From contig JBAIZL010000001.1 of assembly GCA_036971475.1 (NCBI GenBank), positions 103,562,850 to 103,626,849 of the forward strand: a stretch of 64,000 nt of DNA, given 5' to 3'. This DNA comes from Prosapia bicincta (Eukaryota > Arthropoda > Insecta > Hemiptera > Cercopidae). Positions 24,830-37,568 of this stretch are shown one piece after another. The notes beneath the pieces are model-generated. The model made no database searches. It saw only the letters and a program-made list of their open reading frames with translations, and was not told the origin of the DNA. The position numbers and the translations under genes were made by a program. Each line of letters opens with the position of its first letter. The first letter of the stretch is position 1.

Positions 24830-27800
24830 TTATATATGGTTAAATTACACTTTCATAAACAAGATGATTTTTAATTTCTTTACACATTGAAGCTTTCCGC
24901 TGATTGGTATCATCAAAATTTGCTAAGTATATTATAGTTGTATGACTACATTGGACTTAATATATTTCAACTTGTTTTAAAACAGTTACGAATAAATAAA
25001 TCGTTTATAAGCAGCGATTATTACACACACGAATTATATCTAAGTTTAAATAACAACAAAAGTGCAGTTCCGTTACATTGTTTACCTACCATGAATAATG
25101 ATGATTCATAATGAAATAAGGGTAGCACAATGTCCTGGCCACACTACACCTCCCCAGGTGCTCAGCCCATATAACCTTCCAATTGATTATACACACATTT
25201 ATCCTAAAACTTTATTGCAATGCCTTCTGAGTACATACATTGCTCAATGTCAGACTAATATGACAAATAAAAATAAATGTTATTAACAAACTAAGTTCTA
25301 AGAGACGTTAAAGCCCATTTATTTTAGTGATTTAATTCTTAAAGGCTTTCGCTTCACTGCTTTAACATTTATTGTAAATTCAAAACTAAATCATTCCAGA
25401 GATACAAAATTCTATTTAAATAATAGAGAATGGCGATTGTGTAATAATAAGACAAGGATAGCCATTTTAAGAGAGGGGAAGATTCCTTTAATAAGCGGTT
25501 GAGATAATATTACAAAGGGAATTGAATTACACAGAGAAAAACAGAGAGACATAAAATTATCCTAGCTCTTAACAAAGCTATAGTAGTGGTTAAGACAATT
25601 TAGAGATATTTACAGGTAATTCTTGTTTGTGAAGCATGTATAATTTGGTAAACATGTTTGTGATTGGGTGAAGCATGTATAACATCAGCCTTTAGGGAAA
25701 GTCATTGGATCAGCTTGGAGAAAAAGCGTATATTTTTATGAGCTACGAAGATCAAGCTTCGGTTTCTTGGGGAAGCGGCTATGAACTCTGTTCTCAACAT
25801 GAAATGATGAAATCTTTATACACTCATGAGAGAGAGCAAGTGAGATGATACCTTCTGGTCACAATAGAAGTCGGCACATTGAAAGGAAATGGAGTTACTG
25901 TTTTATTTTTCTGAAATATTTATGTTGTCACACCTTATAATATTTATTTATTTGCAGGTTTCTACGACAAGTAAGACCTCACTTATATTAGGGAAAATTA
26001 TTTATGATAAATTCTAGGTAGGTTTTTCGCTAAACAATATATATTACTTCTATATTTATAGAAGTAATTAGTTTAATGGTTGTTGTAAACTATATTTTCT
26101 TTCTATGTCCAGAATAAGCTTATACAACAAAATACTGACTTTGAAAAAATATTTTTCTGTTTTAAAGTCCTTTAGTTTACTAGTTTCATTTTCCTTCACT
26201 TGCTTTTGGCTATAAAAATAATTACAGTATGCTTTAAGAAACAATGTCCAATAACATTACAGTCTATGATTTATTAAATGATTTAATAATTAGTTGTCAT
26301 AGAAACACACTTAATTGACAATTAGATTGGAATATCTGAAAGCAACACAACAGTAAACTGCAGTGTGGTGACGTTTACAGTGTCTGAAATGTGCTTGACA
26401 TATACGAGTATTAAACTACGTTCATTAACATGAGATACTGTTCTATACGGGATTTATAACTTTTCCTATTATTAATGTTTTGATCTATTGCAAGTCTAAA
26501 TTTATGTTTGCTTTTTTATGTGTGTATTGTGTATGTATCGTGTGAGTGTTTGTGTGTGTGTGTGTGTGTGTGTGTTTGTGTATGTGTTTGTACGTGTTTT
26601 TGCTTTAATTTTAATTTAGTGAATAAATGAATCTTTACAGACTTTTCAAACCTAACCAATATGTTTTAAATAATTTCTAAACCATTAACATTTTTTTATT
26701 TATTTGTGTTAAATTTATACACGTTTTTTTAAAAATAGTAAATTCTTAGGCTCCTACAGTATATTTTGTTTAAAGTTTGACTAAACATAACAATTTTAAA
26801 TTTATAGTTACAACATAGCCTACTGGTGGTTATGTTACTACTTATATACTAGTTACTATACTACTTTTACATATTGAATTTAAATTCATATAAAATCTTT
26901 TCTCAAATCTAAATCCCTTACCAAGAACACTATTTCACAAATGGTATATTATTTATACAAAACGTGTCTACAAATGTTATTTCTTATTTTTATTATAATG
27001 TTTCTCTAATATAAGGAAAATTTCAATACTGAAATGTGTGTATTGACAACACATATTTAAATAAAATGATTCAATGTTCTTAGACTAAAAGATTTTCAAG
27101 TGTTTTAAGTCTTGGGAAACAATGGTGTCTGGGGAATATTTTAAATATGTGTTAAAAATTTCACTGAAATAAATGTTTTGTGTTTTCCTGGATTTAAAGA
27201 ATGAAAACAAAAAAAAAAAGGTAAATTCCCTTTTATTTTACATTATTGCTAGTATTTGTACATAATTTTAATAAGTGTGTGTGTGTGTGTTTTTCTAAGT
27301 TACAAAAGTAATAAAAGTAATTAAAATTTGAGTGATTTCTCCTTGAAGACAAGACTACATCGTATCACGTTTTACTGCACAAGTTAATCAGTGACTTTAC
27401 AACATGTCCAGTTTATTTATTCTCTGCACTTAGTCGATATCTAATTTTTTATTTGACTTATTTTAATCTTTATTACATTACCTTTTATCTACTTTAACGC
27501 AGTCTTTGTTAACCTTTAGGGTACAACTACTGCTCCACAAACCTCTGCCCTAACGTTTAGGTTATATGCAAAATTCGTGTTTTATTTTAATTCAGAGGTC
27601 AAACATAGTTCACATTACTGTGCAATCAAAAAAATATAAATATACATATATTATTGTTTAAATATACATGAAATATTTTATACCTAAGAGTGAGAAACTT
27701 CAGTTCAACAGCCATCAAAAAGACAAAGTGATGACTGTTCCTTCATTTCGAAATGAAAACAAATGTTGAATTTATTATGTATAATAAATAGGAGTAGGTG

Positions 27801-28890
27801 TATGATTCATAAATTAATTAAAGTATATTTAAAGGTATTACAGTGTGATAAAGGTTTTAAAACACAACTAAGGTAAATTAAAGTTCTTGACTCACTAGAA
27901 GTCTATGTAACATATTTCTTCACTTCTGGTATTTGTATAGTTCATGAACAAAACATTCAAAAACAAATTGTAGGCTACCTGAATACATTGTTCAATATTA
28001 TATAGTGAACCAACTACTTGTAGCCAAATAGATCAAATTTAGTGTTTGCTTTCATAACTGACTTGAATGTTATAATCTTCCCTCTGAGGGTTTATAAATA
28101 TACCCTCTGCATATTATTAAGAGATTATGTTCCCCAATAACTGCCACATTTCTCATTGGGTTATAGAAAAGGCGGTTTGTTCACGAAAAATATAAGTCAT
28201 TCCATGAATTCGAAAATGATTGAGACTGTTAAAACTTGCAAAATTCTTTTGTTAGAAAATTACATTAAACGAGCTTCGACAACTATTGCAAATAACGAAA
28301 GTTATAATAAATGTTATAAATATTTGAGGATGAACTTCAAAGTAAATATTTTACAAATATTTTTTAATTTTAATAACTATTTCGTTGTAGAACCTTAAGA
28401 AGTCCAACTGAAATATAGTTTGGAATTAACCCTACACAATATATTGTATACTTCTGGTATGTTATTCTCATACCTAGAATACTCGTTATTTACAACCGTG
28501 TTATTCCACGCAAAATACAGAATGACTGATAAGTTAAATTCAGTTTAGACACTGTTTGGATAAAGCCACATTAAAACTGTTTAAAAGTAGTCGTATTAAA
28601 AGTAGGAGTGTAAGCAACCATTGTCAAACACATTCATGGAATTGAGAGACTCTGTATTGTGTAAAGGAAATACATTCTGGCGGAGGGAAGTGTTTACACT
28701 CCGAAATCCATTTCCCAACCTACTTTAGCCAGAAAGGCAACTGTATAAATTCACAGCTACATTATGAACAATCTACTCGCTCTAAAACACACACCCCCGC
28801 ACGTACTCGAATGTTTCAACCACATATAAACCTAAAAATAGGATTATTTCGAGACTTTTGTGTTTTCCTTGTAAGAATATTTAAACTGAA
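24830..28890. other. Left-arm DNA, no gene seen
   Basis: About 4 kb collinear with 52.2-56.27 kb. It contains a short (GT)n at 26547-26575, a perfect small palindrome attacttctata/tatagaagtaat at 26043-26068, and short GT runs near 27276. An 80-residue frame at 28156-28398 is kept in both arms, but that is expected from arm identity. I see no convincing exon. Confidence 0.45.
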
Positions 28891-29039
28891 CTTTTCTAAA
28901 ATAATTTTGAACGGTCCATTACCCAACATATGATAGTGACCAAACATTATAAGGGTAAACATTTGCCGCATAATGTGAACAATTAAATGCTTAATCATGA
29001 TAACTTTTAAAGAAGAAAAGAACTTTCAAGGACTATGGG

Positions 29040-29590
29040 CCTAAGTAATCAAATGGATTTTTGTGAAGGATAATTAAACAGGCAGTAAGCGAGTCATGTA
29101 AACTTGGTTATTACAATGACGTGTTTCCTCTTTGTGAATGTGCCTTTTGTAATAAACAAGTTTAATTGATTCGCTTCTCAAACGTTATATTATCCTTCAC
29201 AAAACACTTTCATGTGGGAGCGTAAATAAACATAAATTAGAAATGTACCTTTAATTAGCAGTTTCCTATTACTCTTACACTTCGTTAGTGTTCCTATGAA
29301 AACTTGACTGATTCTAAATCATAAGGGACGGCATTATTAGCTGTTAATGAAGCCACTCGGCAGCCTATATCACTTGCAAACTCCCTACGGCCAGCACGTG
29401 GTATTATTTCTATATTTACGTTGCATACGAAGTAAAAGTTTTCCTAAAGTCAAAGATGAAACAATTGAAGTTAATGACATTAATAGTAGAATGGAAAGAA
29501 ACAATATTATTAATATGTTGACTAAACAAAGCAATGAAGAATTAATGTTATATAATATTCGTTTTTCGACATTCCATTTACTTTAATTAA
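29040..29590 (+). repeat. Dispersed repeat unit, copy 1
   Basis: It starts with a fold-back (tttgtgaaggataattaaac ... attatccttcacaaaac). It continues through agcagtttcctattactctt and 'tgaagccactcggcagcc' to gtcaaagatgaaacaattga. It is a direct repeat of 33530-34090. It lacks about 50 bases (cgcgtcggtataatcttcta...) present in copy 2. The right arm carries reversed copies at 42690-43250 and 51822-52215, the latter shortened. The 79-residue frame inside it is not convincing as a gene. Confidence 0.8.
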
Positions 29591-30142
29591 TTAAAAACTC
29601 TTTGAGTAGTGTTCTCCTTACTTGGGAACAATTAAACATTTTTATCTTTGTTTTCTAAATACAACTTCAGTTGACCGTTATTAAAAATTGAGTCAAAAAC
29701 AGAAAATATTTGACAAGAAAAAGGTACATGAATTTTTAAGTTTTATTTGTTTTTCAATATATTGGTGACTTTACATGTCAATATATTTTTCACACTACAA
29801 TAATGCATTATAATATAAGTATATTTTACAGTAGTATTCTAATAAAGAATTATATATTTTAAATGAACATCTAGTACAAATCTAAACGCATCAATCCATG
29901 AAAACATTTTTAAATTTCAAATACAGTAGTTATTCGGTTTTTTACAATTAGTGGCAAAACTGTGTTACAATAGTTTCTCATAAATATTTGTAAAACACCA
30001 TCACTACAATAAATTAACTATTCATTGTCGTCACACATACTGCGTTTTTTAAATCACGTTGAGTTTTCTCTCTGACGATCGTTTTATCATTCAAAATGAA
30101 AGTTTGTTCTCTAAATGTTTTGCATGACCCAAAAATTAAAGT

Positions 30143-31700
30143 TCTTTTTTTTCAGGCGAAAAACCTATCAAGGTTATCATCGCCTAACTGAAGTTAATTT
30201 TTTAAATACATATTACATAAATAAAACTAACCAACTAAACGAAATAAAATAAAATAAATGTTCAATACTAATTGTAACTAAACGAAAGAAACTAAAATTA
30301 TACATAATTTAAATGTTATTAAATATATTCAGGTGGCGTAAGAAAGCGATGACACGGTCGATAGCCGTGACATCGTCCTTTAAAACCACCTTTAAACTAC
30401 CTCGAAGATCGTAACGTACATACAAATCGCTCAACTCATCACAATCAAGCAGGATATGCTTGGTTGTAATATTGCTTCTACAAAACGGACATAGTGGTGG
30501 ATCCTCATGTCGCATCAACCATCCATGCGTTAACAAAGAGTGGCCGATGCGAAGTCGAGTAACCACCACTTCCTCCCTACGATTCGAACGAACAGATGTC
30601 CTCTATGGTCGGACGGTATTTTTTATGTCCCTCGGCTTGTTTCTATGTACATTTTGCCATTCTTCATTCCACACAGAGAATAGTATAGTTTTAACATTGC
30701 ATACAAAATCTGATGCCATTACACGTTGTGTCGATGGTACCATACTTGTAGCTAATTTTGCTCCTTCATCTGCTTTAGTGTTTCCAAATATTCCGCAGTG
30801 ACCAGGCACCCAGAGAAATTACACCTCGATACCCCGTAATTGGAGCCTGTGTATTGAGCACAAGATGTCTCCAACTAATGGGTTCTTAGTGTACATTTCC
30901 TGAATAGCCTGGAGAGCACTTTTGAAATCGGAACATACAAGATATTTAGATGTTGCAGACGGAATTGATCTTAAAGCTTGGAAAATTGCGTAAAGTTCTG
31001 CTGTAAAAACGCTACAGGCTGAGGGTAATCCATACGTGAAGGTTTGTCCTTCCATATAAAATGCACAACCTATCCCATTGTCCAGTTTTGAACCGTCTGT
31101 GAATATAGTCACAGTATGTTGGTGATTTAGTTGGATTTGCAAAAACTCCTGACGATAAATAACGTCAGGAGTATTGTGTTTTAGGTACCTGGACAATGAG
31201 AAGTCAAATTTTGGCATTCCTATTACCCATGGAGGGATGTAGCATGATGATCGTTCGAATATAGGTGGAAGTTCTAAATTTAGATTGCTAAAAATACGCA
31301 ACTTCTTATTCCGAAGGGAGCAGTTGAACGTTGACGCTCATTGTAACGATCCTCGAGGTGGTTATCAAAAACTGCTTTGAATGCCGGATGTTTAGGTTGG
31401 CTTCGAAGACCAGTGTAATATGAAATCTGTAGCTTTTGACGTCGCACTGAGAGGGATGGTTCTCCAGTTTCAACTAGAAGGCAGGAGATTGGGCTTGATC
31501 TAAAAGCACCAGTAGAAAGTCTAAGACCAGCGTGATGAATTGAAGGAGTTTCAAAACCGTAGATCGAGCAGATATTAAGTTTTTTATAATGTTTTATTTG
31601 TGATAGACAATTATTATCAATGGCTATATTGTCCAACAGAAAGTGTTTTAAGGTCGAGTGGATCCGTTTAAAGTATTTCAATGTTTGTCAAAAATTTGGT
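30143..31700 (-). pseudogene. Non-LTR retrotransposon ORF2 3' part with RNase H (left-arm copy)
   Basis: Minus-strand frames give the post-RT region (GLRLSTGAFRSSPI, GEPSLSVRRQKLQ). An RNase H domain follows (TIFTDGSKLDNGIGCAFYM, SVFTAELYAIFQAL, CSDFKSALQAI, WVPGHCGIFGNTKADEGAKL). It has the D, E, D and D catalytic positions and PGH. A terminal zinc-binding segment (RLRIGHSLLTHGW ... CPFCRSNITTKHILLDC) comes last. This order fits I/Jockey-superfamily ORF2. Breaks: a one-base loss near 31300 and a TAA at about 30817. Downstream lies a terminal stem-loop (aggcgatgataac...tttttcgcct) and an A-rich end at about 30143-30152, so the 3' end is intact. RT and endonuclease are missing. Confidence 0.88.
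31588..31598. other. Empty target site corresponding to the BEL insertion
   Basis: In reverse complement the left arm reads aaaacattataaaaaactt without interruption. The right arm reads aaaacatta, then the BEL element, then cattataaaaaact. This is the pre-insertion state, with CATTA present once. Confidence 0.92.
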
Positions 31701-31794
31701 CAAACAGCTTATATGATTTGTATTAAGTTTGTTCAGTTATTAAATTTTATTTTGTGACATGGTACTCTTTAGTTTATAAATTTTATAATGATCT

Positions 31795-31870
31795 GCTGCA
31801 GTGGTCCCCAAAGTTTTCAACTAATAACTCCTTCAAGGTAAAAATATTTTCTTGTGGCGCCCCTAAAAAT
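31795..31870. mobile_element. Possible hAT-type transposon terminus
   Basis: cagtggtccccaaagtttt at about 31800 resembles the terminal inverted repeat of many hAT elements, with ctgctg/gatctgctgcag beside it. The right-arm copy lies at about 45121-45190. I could not find the partner terminus or a transposase. The 66-residue frame next to it (31887-32087 minus; 44893-45093 plus) has no domain I recognise. Confidence 0.3.
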
Positions 31871-32330
31871 AATAACCCTTATTCAGCTAATAGTAGAGTT
31901 CGATTCTGAGATGACAATGATCCAGACGCGGCATATACATTGGGAACCACTCCTCAAATGTATTAGGAAGGATTTTTCGTAGGTTTGGGGCACTAAAAAT
32001 ATTAGATAAAAACTGCAAGTGCCAGGCATCAACAAAATCAACTCTACCAAATATAGTAAATTGTAAATACATGGAACAGGTAAACAATACGAGATTTAGA
32101 AGCGTATTGTATTACAAAATAGTAAACACTATATGAACAAACTTAATACAAACGACACACACTTATTGACCACATTATGAGAAACTGCTTTTAAAACCGC
32201 TGTTACAAAGATCTCGATACCACCTAAATACTGATAATTATTATCTAGTGGGCATGTATTAAACAAAATACATATCGATACGTTTAAGGAACAATTGGTT
32301 TAATTATTTCCATCTTCACGTGAGCTACTA

Positions 32331-32466
32331 GTTATCACTAAACACTTTTAAATGTTACGGTCTCAGTTGACAATGGGACACATTTCCCGAAACGGCCGTC
32401 CTCAACAAATTATGTAAGTGCTACTATAGGCAGGTTTATAAGCATTTAAAAGTGTTTAGTGACAAC
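32331..32466. repeat. Small inverted-repeat element (left-arm copy)
   Basis: gttatcactaaacactttta is matched in reverse by taaaagtgtttagtgacaac, giving about 26-bp terminal inverted repeats around an 85-bp core. The core includes aaacggccgtcctc. The right-arm copy is at about 44516-44651. Confidence 0.7.
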
Positions 32467-32793
32467 ATTTTATTTTTAAGATACGCCGAACGTCTTGGAC
32501 TGCAAAACACCATTAAATAAATACTGTGTGAGTAAGTAACTAATACTTCATTTAACAACCCTACTCTCACTTTCCCTGTGGATGTTTAGGTTAATCAAGA
32601 CTAAAAGTTTTTATCATCATTATAAAATGTATATAATAATAAATTAATTTATAATATAATCTAAATTTAATATTAAAACCTAAACTATTTGTAACTATAC
32701 AATCTGTTGTTGTTTTATCGGTATTTATTTCTTTTCCACAAAGTATATTTAAGATATGTATAAATGATTAAAAACATTTCAAATACAAAAATG

Positions 32794-32796
<3 letters not shown>

Positions 32797-32856
<60 letters not shown>

Positions 32857-32881
32857 TGTGTGTGGTGTGTGTGTGGTGTGT

Positions 32882-32926
<45 letters not shown>

Positions 32927-32935
32927 TGTGTGTTA
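32797..32935. repeat. (GT)n microsatellite (left-arm copy)
   Basis: A GT tract with GGTGTG and TATG interruptions. The right-arm counterpart is the (AC)n block at 43847-44040. Confidence 0.95.
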
Positions 32936-33529
32936 TTTTGTATTCAAGATCCATACACAATGTGTTCCATACAGAAACTCTTTTTTTACCATTCGTTTCC
33001 GATATCTTTTACAAGACGAATATGTGCCTGAAGAGGGATTAAAATGAGAAATATATGGCTTTTACGTTGATCATATTAAGTTAGTATTTAGCAGTATAAT
33101 AAAAACACATTATTTAAACAACTCATAATTCAAAGTAAAAGTGATAATTTCCGAAAATAATTTTTAATATCGATCATTATAATATTCTGACACTTTTCAT
33201 CCTATCACTCCAACGGTGACGCATAAAGTGTTTAAATGCACACTCCCGCAGAGAGATACAGGTGTTGTGGAAATATTTCATAAATCAAGGTACAAACGTA
33301 TCACGATTTTGCCACGCTCCACTTCCACTTGTCTACTTGTCACAGCACGTGTTCTTCCTCTCTTCCCTGTTTATTATCTCTACAATCCTAACTTGCAACA
33401 ATACATCCAACGATTCTTCAGACACTAATCAATTTTAACTGAATTGGAATAGCTTTTTAAAATGGTCCTGATTTTTGTAAATGCTATATTCTTTTTTAAT
33501 TGTTGCAATGATTACATAAGAAATCAAAT

Positions 33530-34090
33530 GGGTTTTGTGAAGGATAATTAAACAGGCGATAAGCGAGTCAAGTAAACTTGGTTATTACAATGACATGTTT
33601 CGTCTTTGTGAACGTTGCTTATGTAATAAACAAGGTTACGTAATTCGCTTCTCAACCGGTTAATTATCTTTCACAAAACACTTTAATGTAGAAGCGTAAA
33701 TAAACAAAAATTAGAAATGTACCTTTAATTAGCAGTTTCCTATTACTCTTACACTTCGTTAGTGTTCCTATGAAAACTTGACTGACGCGTCGGTATAATC
33801 TTCTATTAGCTAGTGAGTGCATGCTCTAGTGTACAGATTCTAAATCATAAGGGACGGCATTAATAGCTGTTAATGAAGCCACTCGGCAGCCTATATCACT
33901 TGCAAACCTTCTACGGCCAGCATGTGGCTTGGTAACATTTCCATATTTACGTTGCATACAAAGTGAAAGACCGAAGCTTTCCTGAAGTCAAAGATGAAAC
34001 AATTGAAGTTTATGACATAAAAAGTAGAACGGAAAGGAATATTTTTAATATTGTGTTGAATAAACATTCAAAGATTCTAAATCATAAGGG
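33530..34090 (+). repeat. Dispersed repeat unit, copy 2, with 150-bp fold-back at its start
   Basis: At 33532-33683 gttttgtgaaggataattaa...gcgagtcaagtaa pairs with ttacgtaattcgcttc...taattatctttcacaaaac, about 60 bp of imperfect stem. The rest parallels 29200-29590. The unit ends at gtcgacattg, where the left arm passes into a GT tract and arm homology stops. Confidence 0.8.
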
Positions 34091-34095
34091 TCGAC

Positions 34096-34226
<131 letters not shown>

Positions 34227-34419
34227 TTATTTGTTAAAAATACATATTACAATTCACCCCTGTTTGTACTGTTTTTATTTTAATAAATAATATTTATACA
34301 ATACGGTTTCGGTTTACGTTATTATTAGACTTATTAAAATCTATGACTTGTCCGGTTTATAATTCAAGTTAATTAAGAAAAACGTACTGAGACAAACATT
34401 TCTTACCACATTGATGTAC

Positions 34420-34475
34420 ATTTGACGAGACACTGACGAAGATTGTTCAGAGCGGTAGAAAATACTTTGTCGGAA
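34420..34475 (+). mobile_element. Penelope-like tail motif
   Basis: cacattgatgtacatttgac, then gacactgacgaagattg...gcggtagaaaatac: the same CTGAYGA-AGAT...GAAA order as the tails at 13.67 and 24.6 kb, preceded by aaaacgtactgagaca. No coding part remains. Confidence 0.4.
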
Positions 34476-34760
34476 GTTTTTCAAATATTAACTTAACTTA
34501 TAAGTTAGAAAGTTTTTTTTTCAATCTAATAATAACCTTAAAGTGGGTTATATTAGAAGAAAAATATAAATAACCTGGTGATAAAATCCACGAGAATAGA
34601 CATGACTATTATATTACATATAGAACAAAATTCCATATTACATATTTAACTTATTTCAAATATAAATACATTTAATTATTAGTATAAAAACTAACAACGA
34701 AAAATAAAACTGCATTTATATTACCATAGTTTCGTAAAAACACTTTTGCTTGAAACCAGT

Positions 34761-34788
34761 ATGAAGCTAAAGAACTTTCTGAAAGTTT
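34761..34788 (+). CDS. Candidate first coding exon of a small spacer gene (unknown)
   Basis: ATG opens MKLKNFLKV and ends with one extra base before gtaagtta, a strong 5' splice site. That phase fits the next candidate exon at 37530. Support is limited to ATG, donor and phase agreement, so this end of the model is weak. An upstream non-coding exon or another start is possible. Confidence 0.2.
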
Positions 34789-34799
34789 GTAAGTTATCC

Positions 34800-37180
34800 T
34801 TAACGTATTTATTTAATTTTTGTATTATTTCACCTACTCAATGCTGCTGTACACTTAGATTGAATAAAACAAACAACTAACTTTTTATAACTCTAAGTAA
34901 TGCTTTCCTCAGCTCATGATGGGCTGCCTTGGAAAGAACTTTACTTGTGCGTGACCTTACTTTAAACTTAACAAATTGACATCACTTGGTCTTACCTAAC
35001 ACACTATATAGACCTATTTCAACCGTTTCTAGTTAGAAATGACCCATTTCCCCCATTTAGTGTAGCCTAATCTAGTAGATATTACTATATCCAGCCTTAG
35101 AATTTCCTTCTCCAAAAACATATTCTACTTAAGCCTTCATATCCCTGGCACATACCTTGGATGTCTCCTTATTGCTATCTTGCTGCTATTAAAGCAATAA
35201 GATTTAAAAATGTCGATAACCTCCGGTAAATATCGACAGTTGCAGAATAGTTTATTGTCCGATCAAATACTCGAATATACTCGATTGCCCGATTATATTA
35301 CGATACATTCGGACCTTCGCAAGTGTAAATGTCGAATAAATCACAAATAAGCCACAGGGGATGAGGTTAGGGCTATTTGTGTTTGTCGACATTTACATGC
35401 AAAGCTGTGAATGTATCATAACGTGAAAAAATATTCAATTTTTATTTATCAATGGTCTTTCAAGTAACTTGATATCGTAGGAAGATGGAAATATTTGACT
35501 GTAGATAAAAATTTTTTGAGCCAAATGGAGTGTTTTCTAAGATAGTGTTAATTCAGGATTTAATAATGATTTCCTCCTAAAACTAGTAGTCACAAACCTA
35601 TGATTTTATAACAAAATGCCGGATAGGTCGATTTAACTTTTAATTAACTACAACTAAATTTTCAATAAACTAATTTGCTATTTAAAACAGATTTTAAAAC
35701 ACATAACAAAAAAGTAAAAATATATATAGTTCTATCTATATTTTGTTTTTTTTTCAGAAAATGTCTTTAACTACTGTTCGAAATAACTTGACGTAAATAC
35801 AAAGTTGAATCAATGGATTAGCATAATCATTTTATTTTGAAATTATCATGTCATTCAAGTACCAGGTTACCAAAGCCTTTACTTTATTTAGTTTCATTTT
35901 CTTTTAAATTTTTTTCTTTTCTTCGGTCAAAAATTGTACAAAATTCCTTCTTGGTCATTTCTTGAAACCTTTGACATTTTTTCCATTGGTAATGTTCCAA
36001 CATGGCTGCTTATACTCCTGCCCTATGTTAATAGCCACTGTTTAGCTCCTGGTTTTGTTCAAGGAATTAAAAAATCTTCTGACTTTATCCCTCCTTCTAG
36101 CTATATTCGTTTATTCGTTATGTTTTCCTAATGTTACTGGTGTAATGGAGATTTTATACTTTCCCACCTTATATGGAAAATATACCTATTTTTATTATAC
36201 ACATTTGATAAAGCATTTCTCGTAGCTGTCCACTATTCTATTACGAGCCTTCTGAGTAGTTAGTGGTGCATTAGTACCTACATTTAGACAGAAGCTGAGC
36301 GCTTCGGAAACAGTTACTGTCTTTAATACTAGGTCTTCAATATATTGTTATTTTTATTTAATCGTTGGTAATTTGTTATTACAAAAATAATACCAAAGCT
36401 TTATATAATTATAATAACTATATAGCCTATAACCTTATTTAGGCCTATATTTCGGTTAAATTGTGTCTGCCATCTTCAGAGGCTTCTTCCTTATTACAAG
36501 AAATATATTTAACCCAACTAATATCTTACTTTTTACTTCTTAGAATTAATTTCAAAACATATTACACTAGAATTAGCCTTTTTATTATTATCATGTATTT
36601 ATTAGTCCAAGGGTTTGAACTGATCGACATTGTAAATTTTATTCACGAATATCTAGATTGCATAATTGATGTACATAATAAACTCAGTCTTAATTGGCGT
36701 CAGGCCATGTCTTTGCTGCTTCTGCTCTGATAATTTTTCAGAAGTTTAATTAATCTAAAAATACTTCAAGTCAAATGTTTAACCCATGTTTTATCCACAT
36801 TCCCAACTCATATATTTTCACTCCTTCAATCAGTTTGACTCTTTTGTCATTACATTGAAAATATATATAAAATTGAACTTTTTTTTAAACAGCTTCATAA
36901 TTTTGTTACAACCCTATCTGAAAAATACGTGCAAGTTGAATATAAAATTCTGAATATTTAATTTAGCGTTAACTGACATATTGTTTCAAAGACAATATCG
37001 TATTAATTGAGTTGTGTATAATTAAGAGGGTGGGTATGGGTGTGTCTGTGTGTGTTTATATAAACATTCTTAGCCTGGTAGTGTCATTATTGTTATTTCC
37101 TTTTCTGTTTTGTGTTTGTGTATGTGTGTGTGCTTGTGTAAGCGTGTGTTTAAATATTGAATACTAATAATTAGAATATT
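34800..37180. other. Spacer DNA, no gene seen apart from a hairpin at 35299
   Basis: AT-rich and single-copy as far as I can see. The 89-residue and 65-residue frames at 36461 and 35934 lack any domain and look like chance. It may be intronic to the candidate gene that spans 34.76-41.27 kb. Confidence 0.4.
35299..35425. repeat. Fold-back hairpin, about 55-bp arms
   Basis: acgatacattcggacc...taaatgtcgaataaatcac...aaataagcc pairs with ggctatttgtg...gtcgacatttac...gaatgtatcataacg. The loop is about 15-18 bases. The arms are mismatched at several places. Probably a small fold-back element. Confidence 0.7.
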
Positions 37181-37187
37181 TATTCTA

Positions 37188-37430
37188 ATAAACCAAATAT
37201 GCAGTAAGAATATAATGAACCAAATATGCAGTAAGAATATAATGAACCAAATATGCAGTAAGAATATAATGAACCAAATATGCAGTAAGAATATAATGAA
37301 CCAAATACGAAGTAAGAATATAATGAACCAAATATGCAGTAAGAATATAATGAACCAAATATGCAGTAAGAATATAATGAACCAAATATGCAGTAAGAAT
37401 ATAATGAACCAAATATGGAGTAAGAATAAG
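37188..37430. repeat. Tandem repeat: nine copies of a 27-bp unit
   Basis: The unit is ataatgaaccaaatatgcag plus taagaat; copies differ by one or two bases (aatacgaag, aatatggag). Because 27 is a multiple of three, frames stay open on both strands (MNQICSKNI forward, LVHYILTAY reverse). No splice site or start supports coding use. Confidence 0.95.
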
Positions 37431-37529
37431 CATTAATTCAATCCAGGCAATCATTGTTCTACCCATCACCTAATACTTGTAGCTTGTATAATTAAATAGT
37501 TAATACAATAATACCTTATCTTGTTACAG

Positions 37530-37568
37530 TCACGTGGTGCTTTTGCGCCAGGAAGAAGGAGAAAGAAG
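37530..37568 (+). CDS. Candidate 39-bp micro-exon (unknown gene)
   Basis: Acceptor cttatcttgttacag precedes it and donor gtaatt follows. In the phase that links to its neighbours it reads TWCFCARKKEKE with one spare base at the end, 39 bases in all, so it is symmetric (phase 1-1). The aromatic/Cys then Lys/Arg pattern could be the end of a membrane segment, but that is inference. It is the first well-bounded exon of the chain 37530, 38892, 39506. Confidence 0.4.

Noticed and set aside
28156..28398. 80-residue frame present in both arms (also 52706-52948 minus)
   Set aside because: Its conservation is explained by arm identity; no domain, splice context or codon bias supports it.
29347..29586. 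79-residue frame in the dispersed unit, four partial copies
   Set aside because: It overlaps a repeat that is truncated and shifted in other copies; no known domain.
31887..32087. 66-residue frame, both arms (44893-45093)
   Set aside because: Two changes between copies, both altering the protein, and no recognised domain. Possibly part of a hAT-like remnant, but unsupported.
36461..36730. 89-residue frame in the spacer
   Set aside because: Leu/Ile/Tyr-rich composition expected from AT-rich DNA; no splice or domain evidence.
37185..37469. Repeat protein of 9-residue units
   Set aside because: A 27-bp tandem repeat is open on both strands by arithmetic; no splice sites or start support translation.
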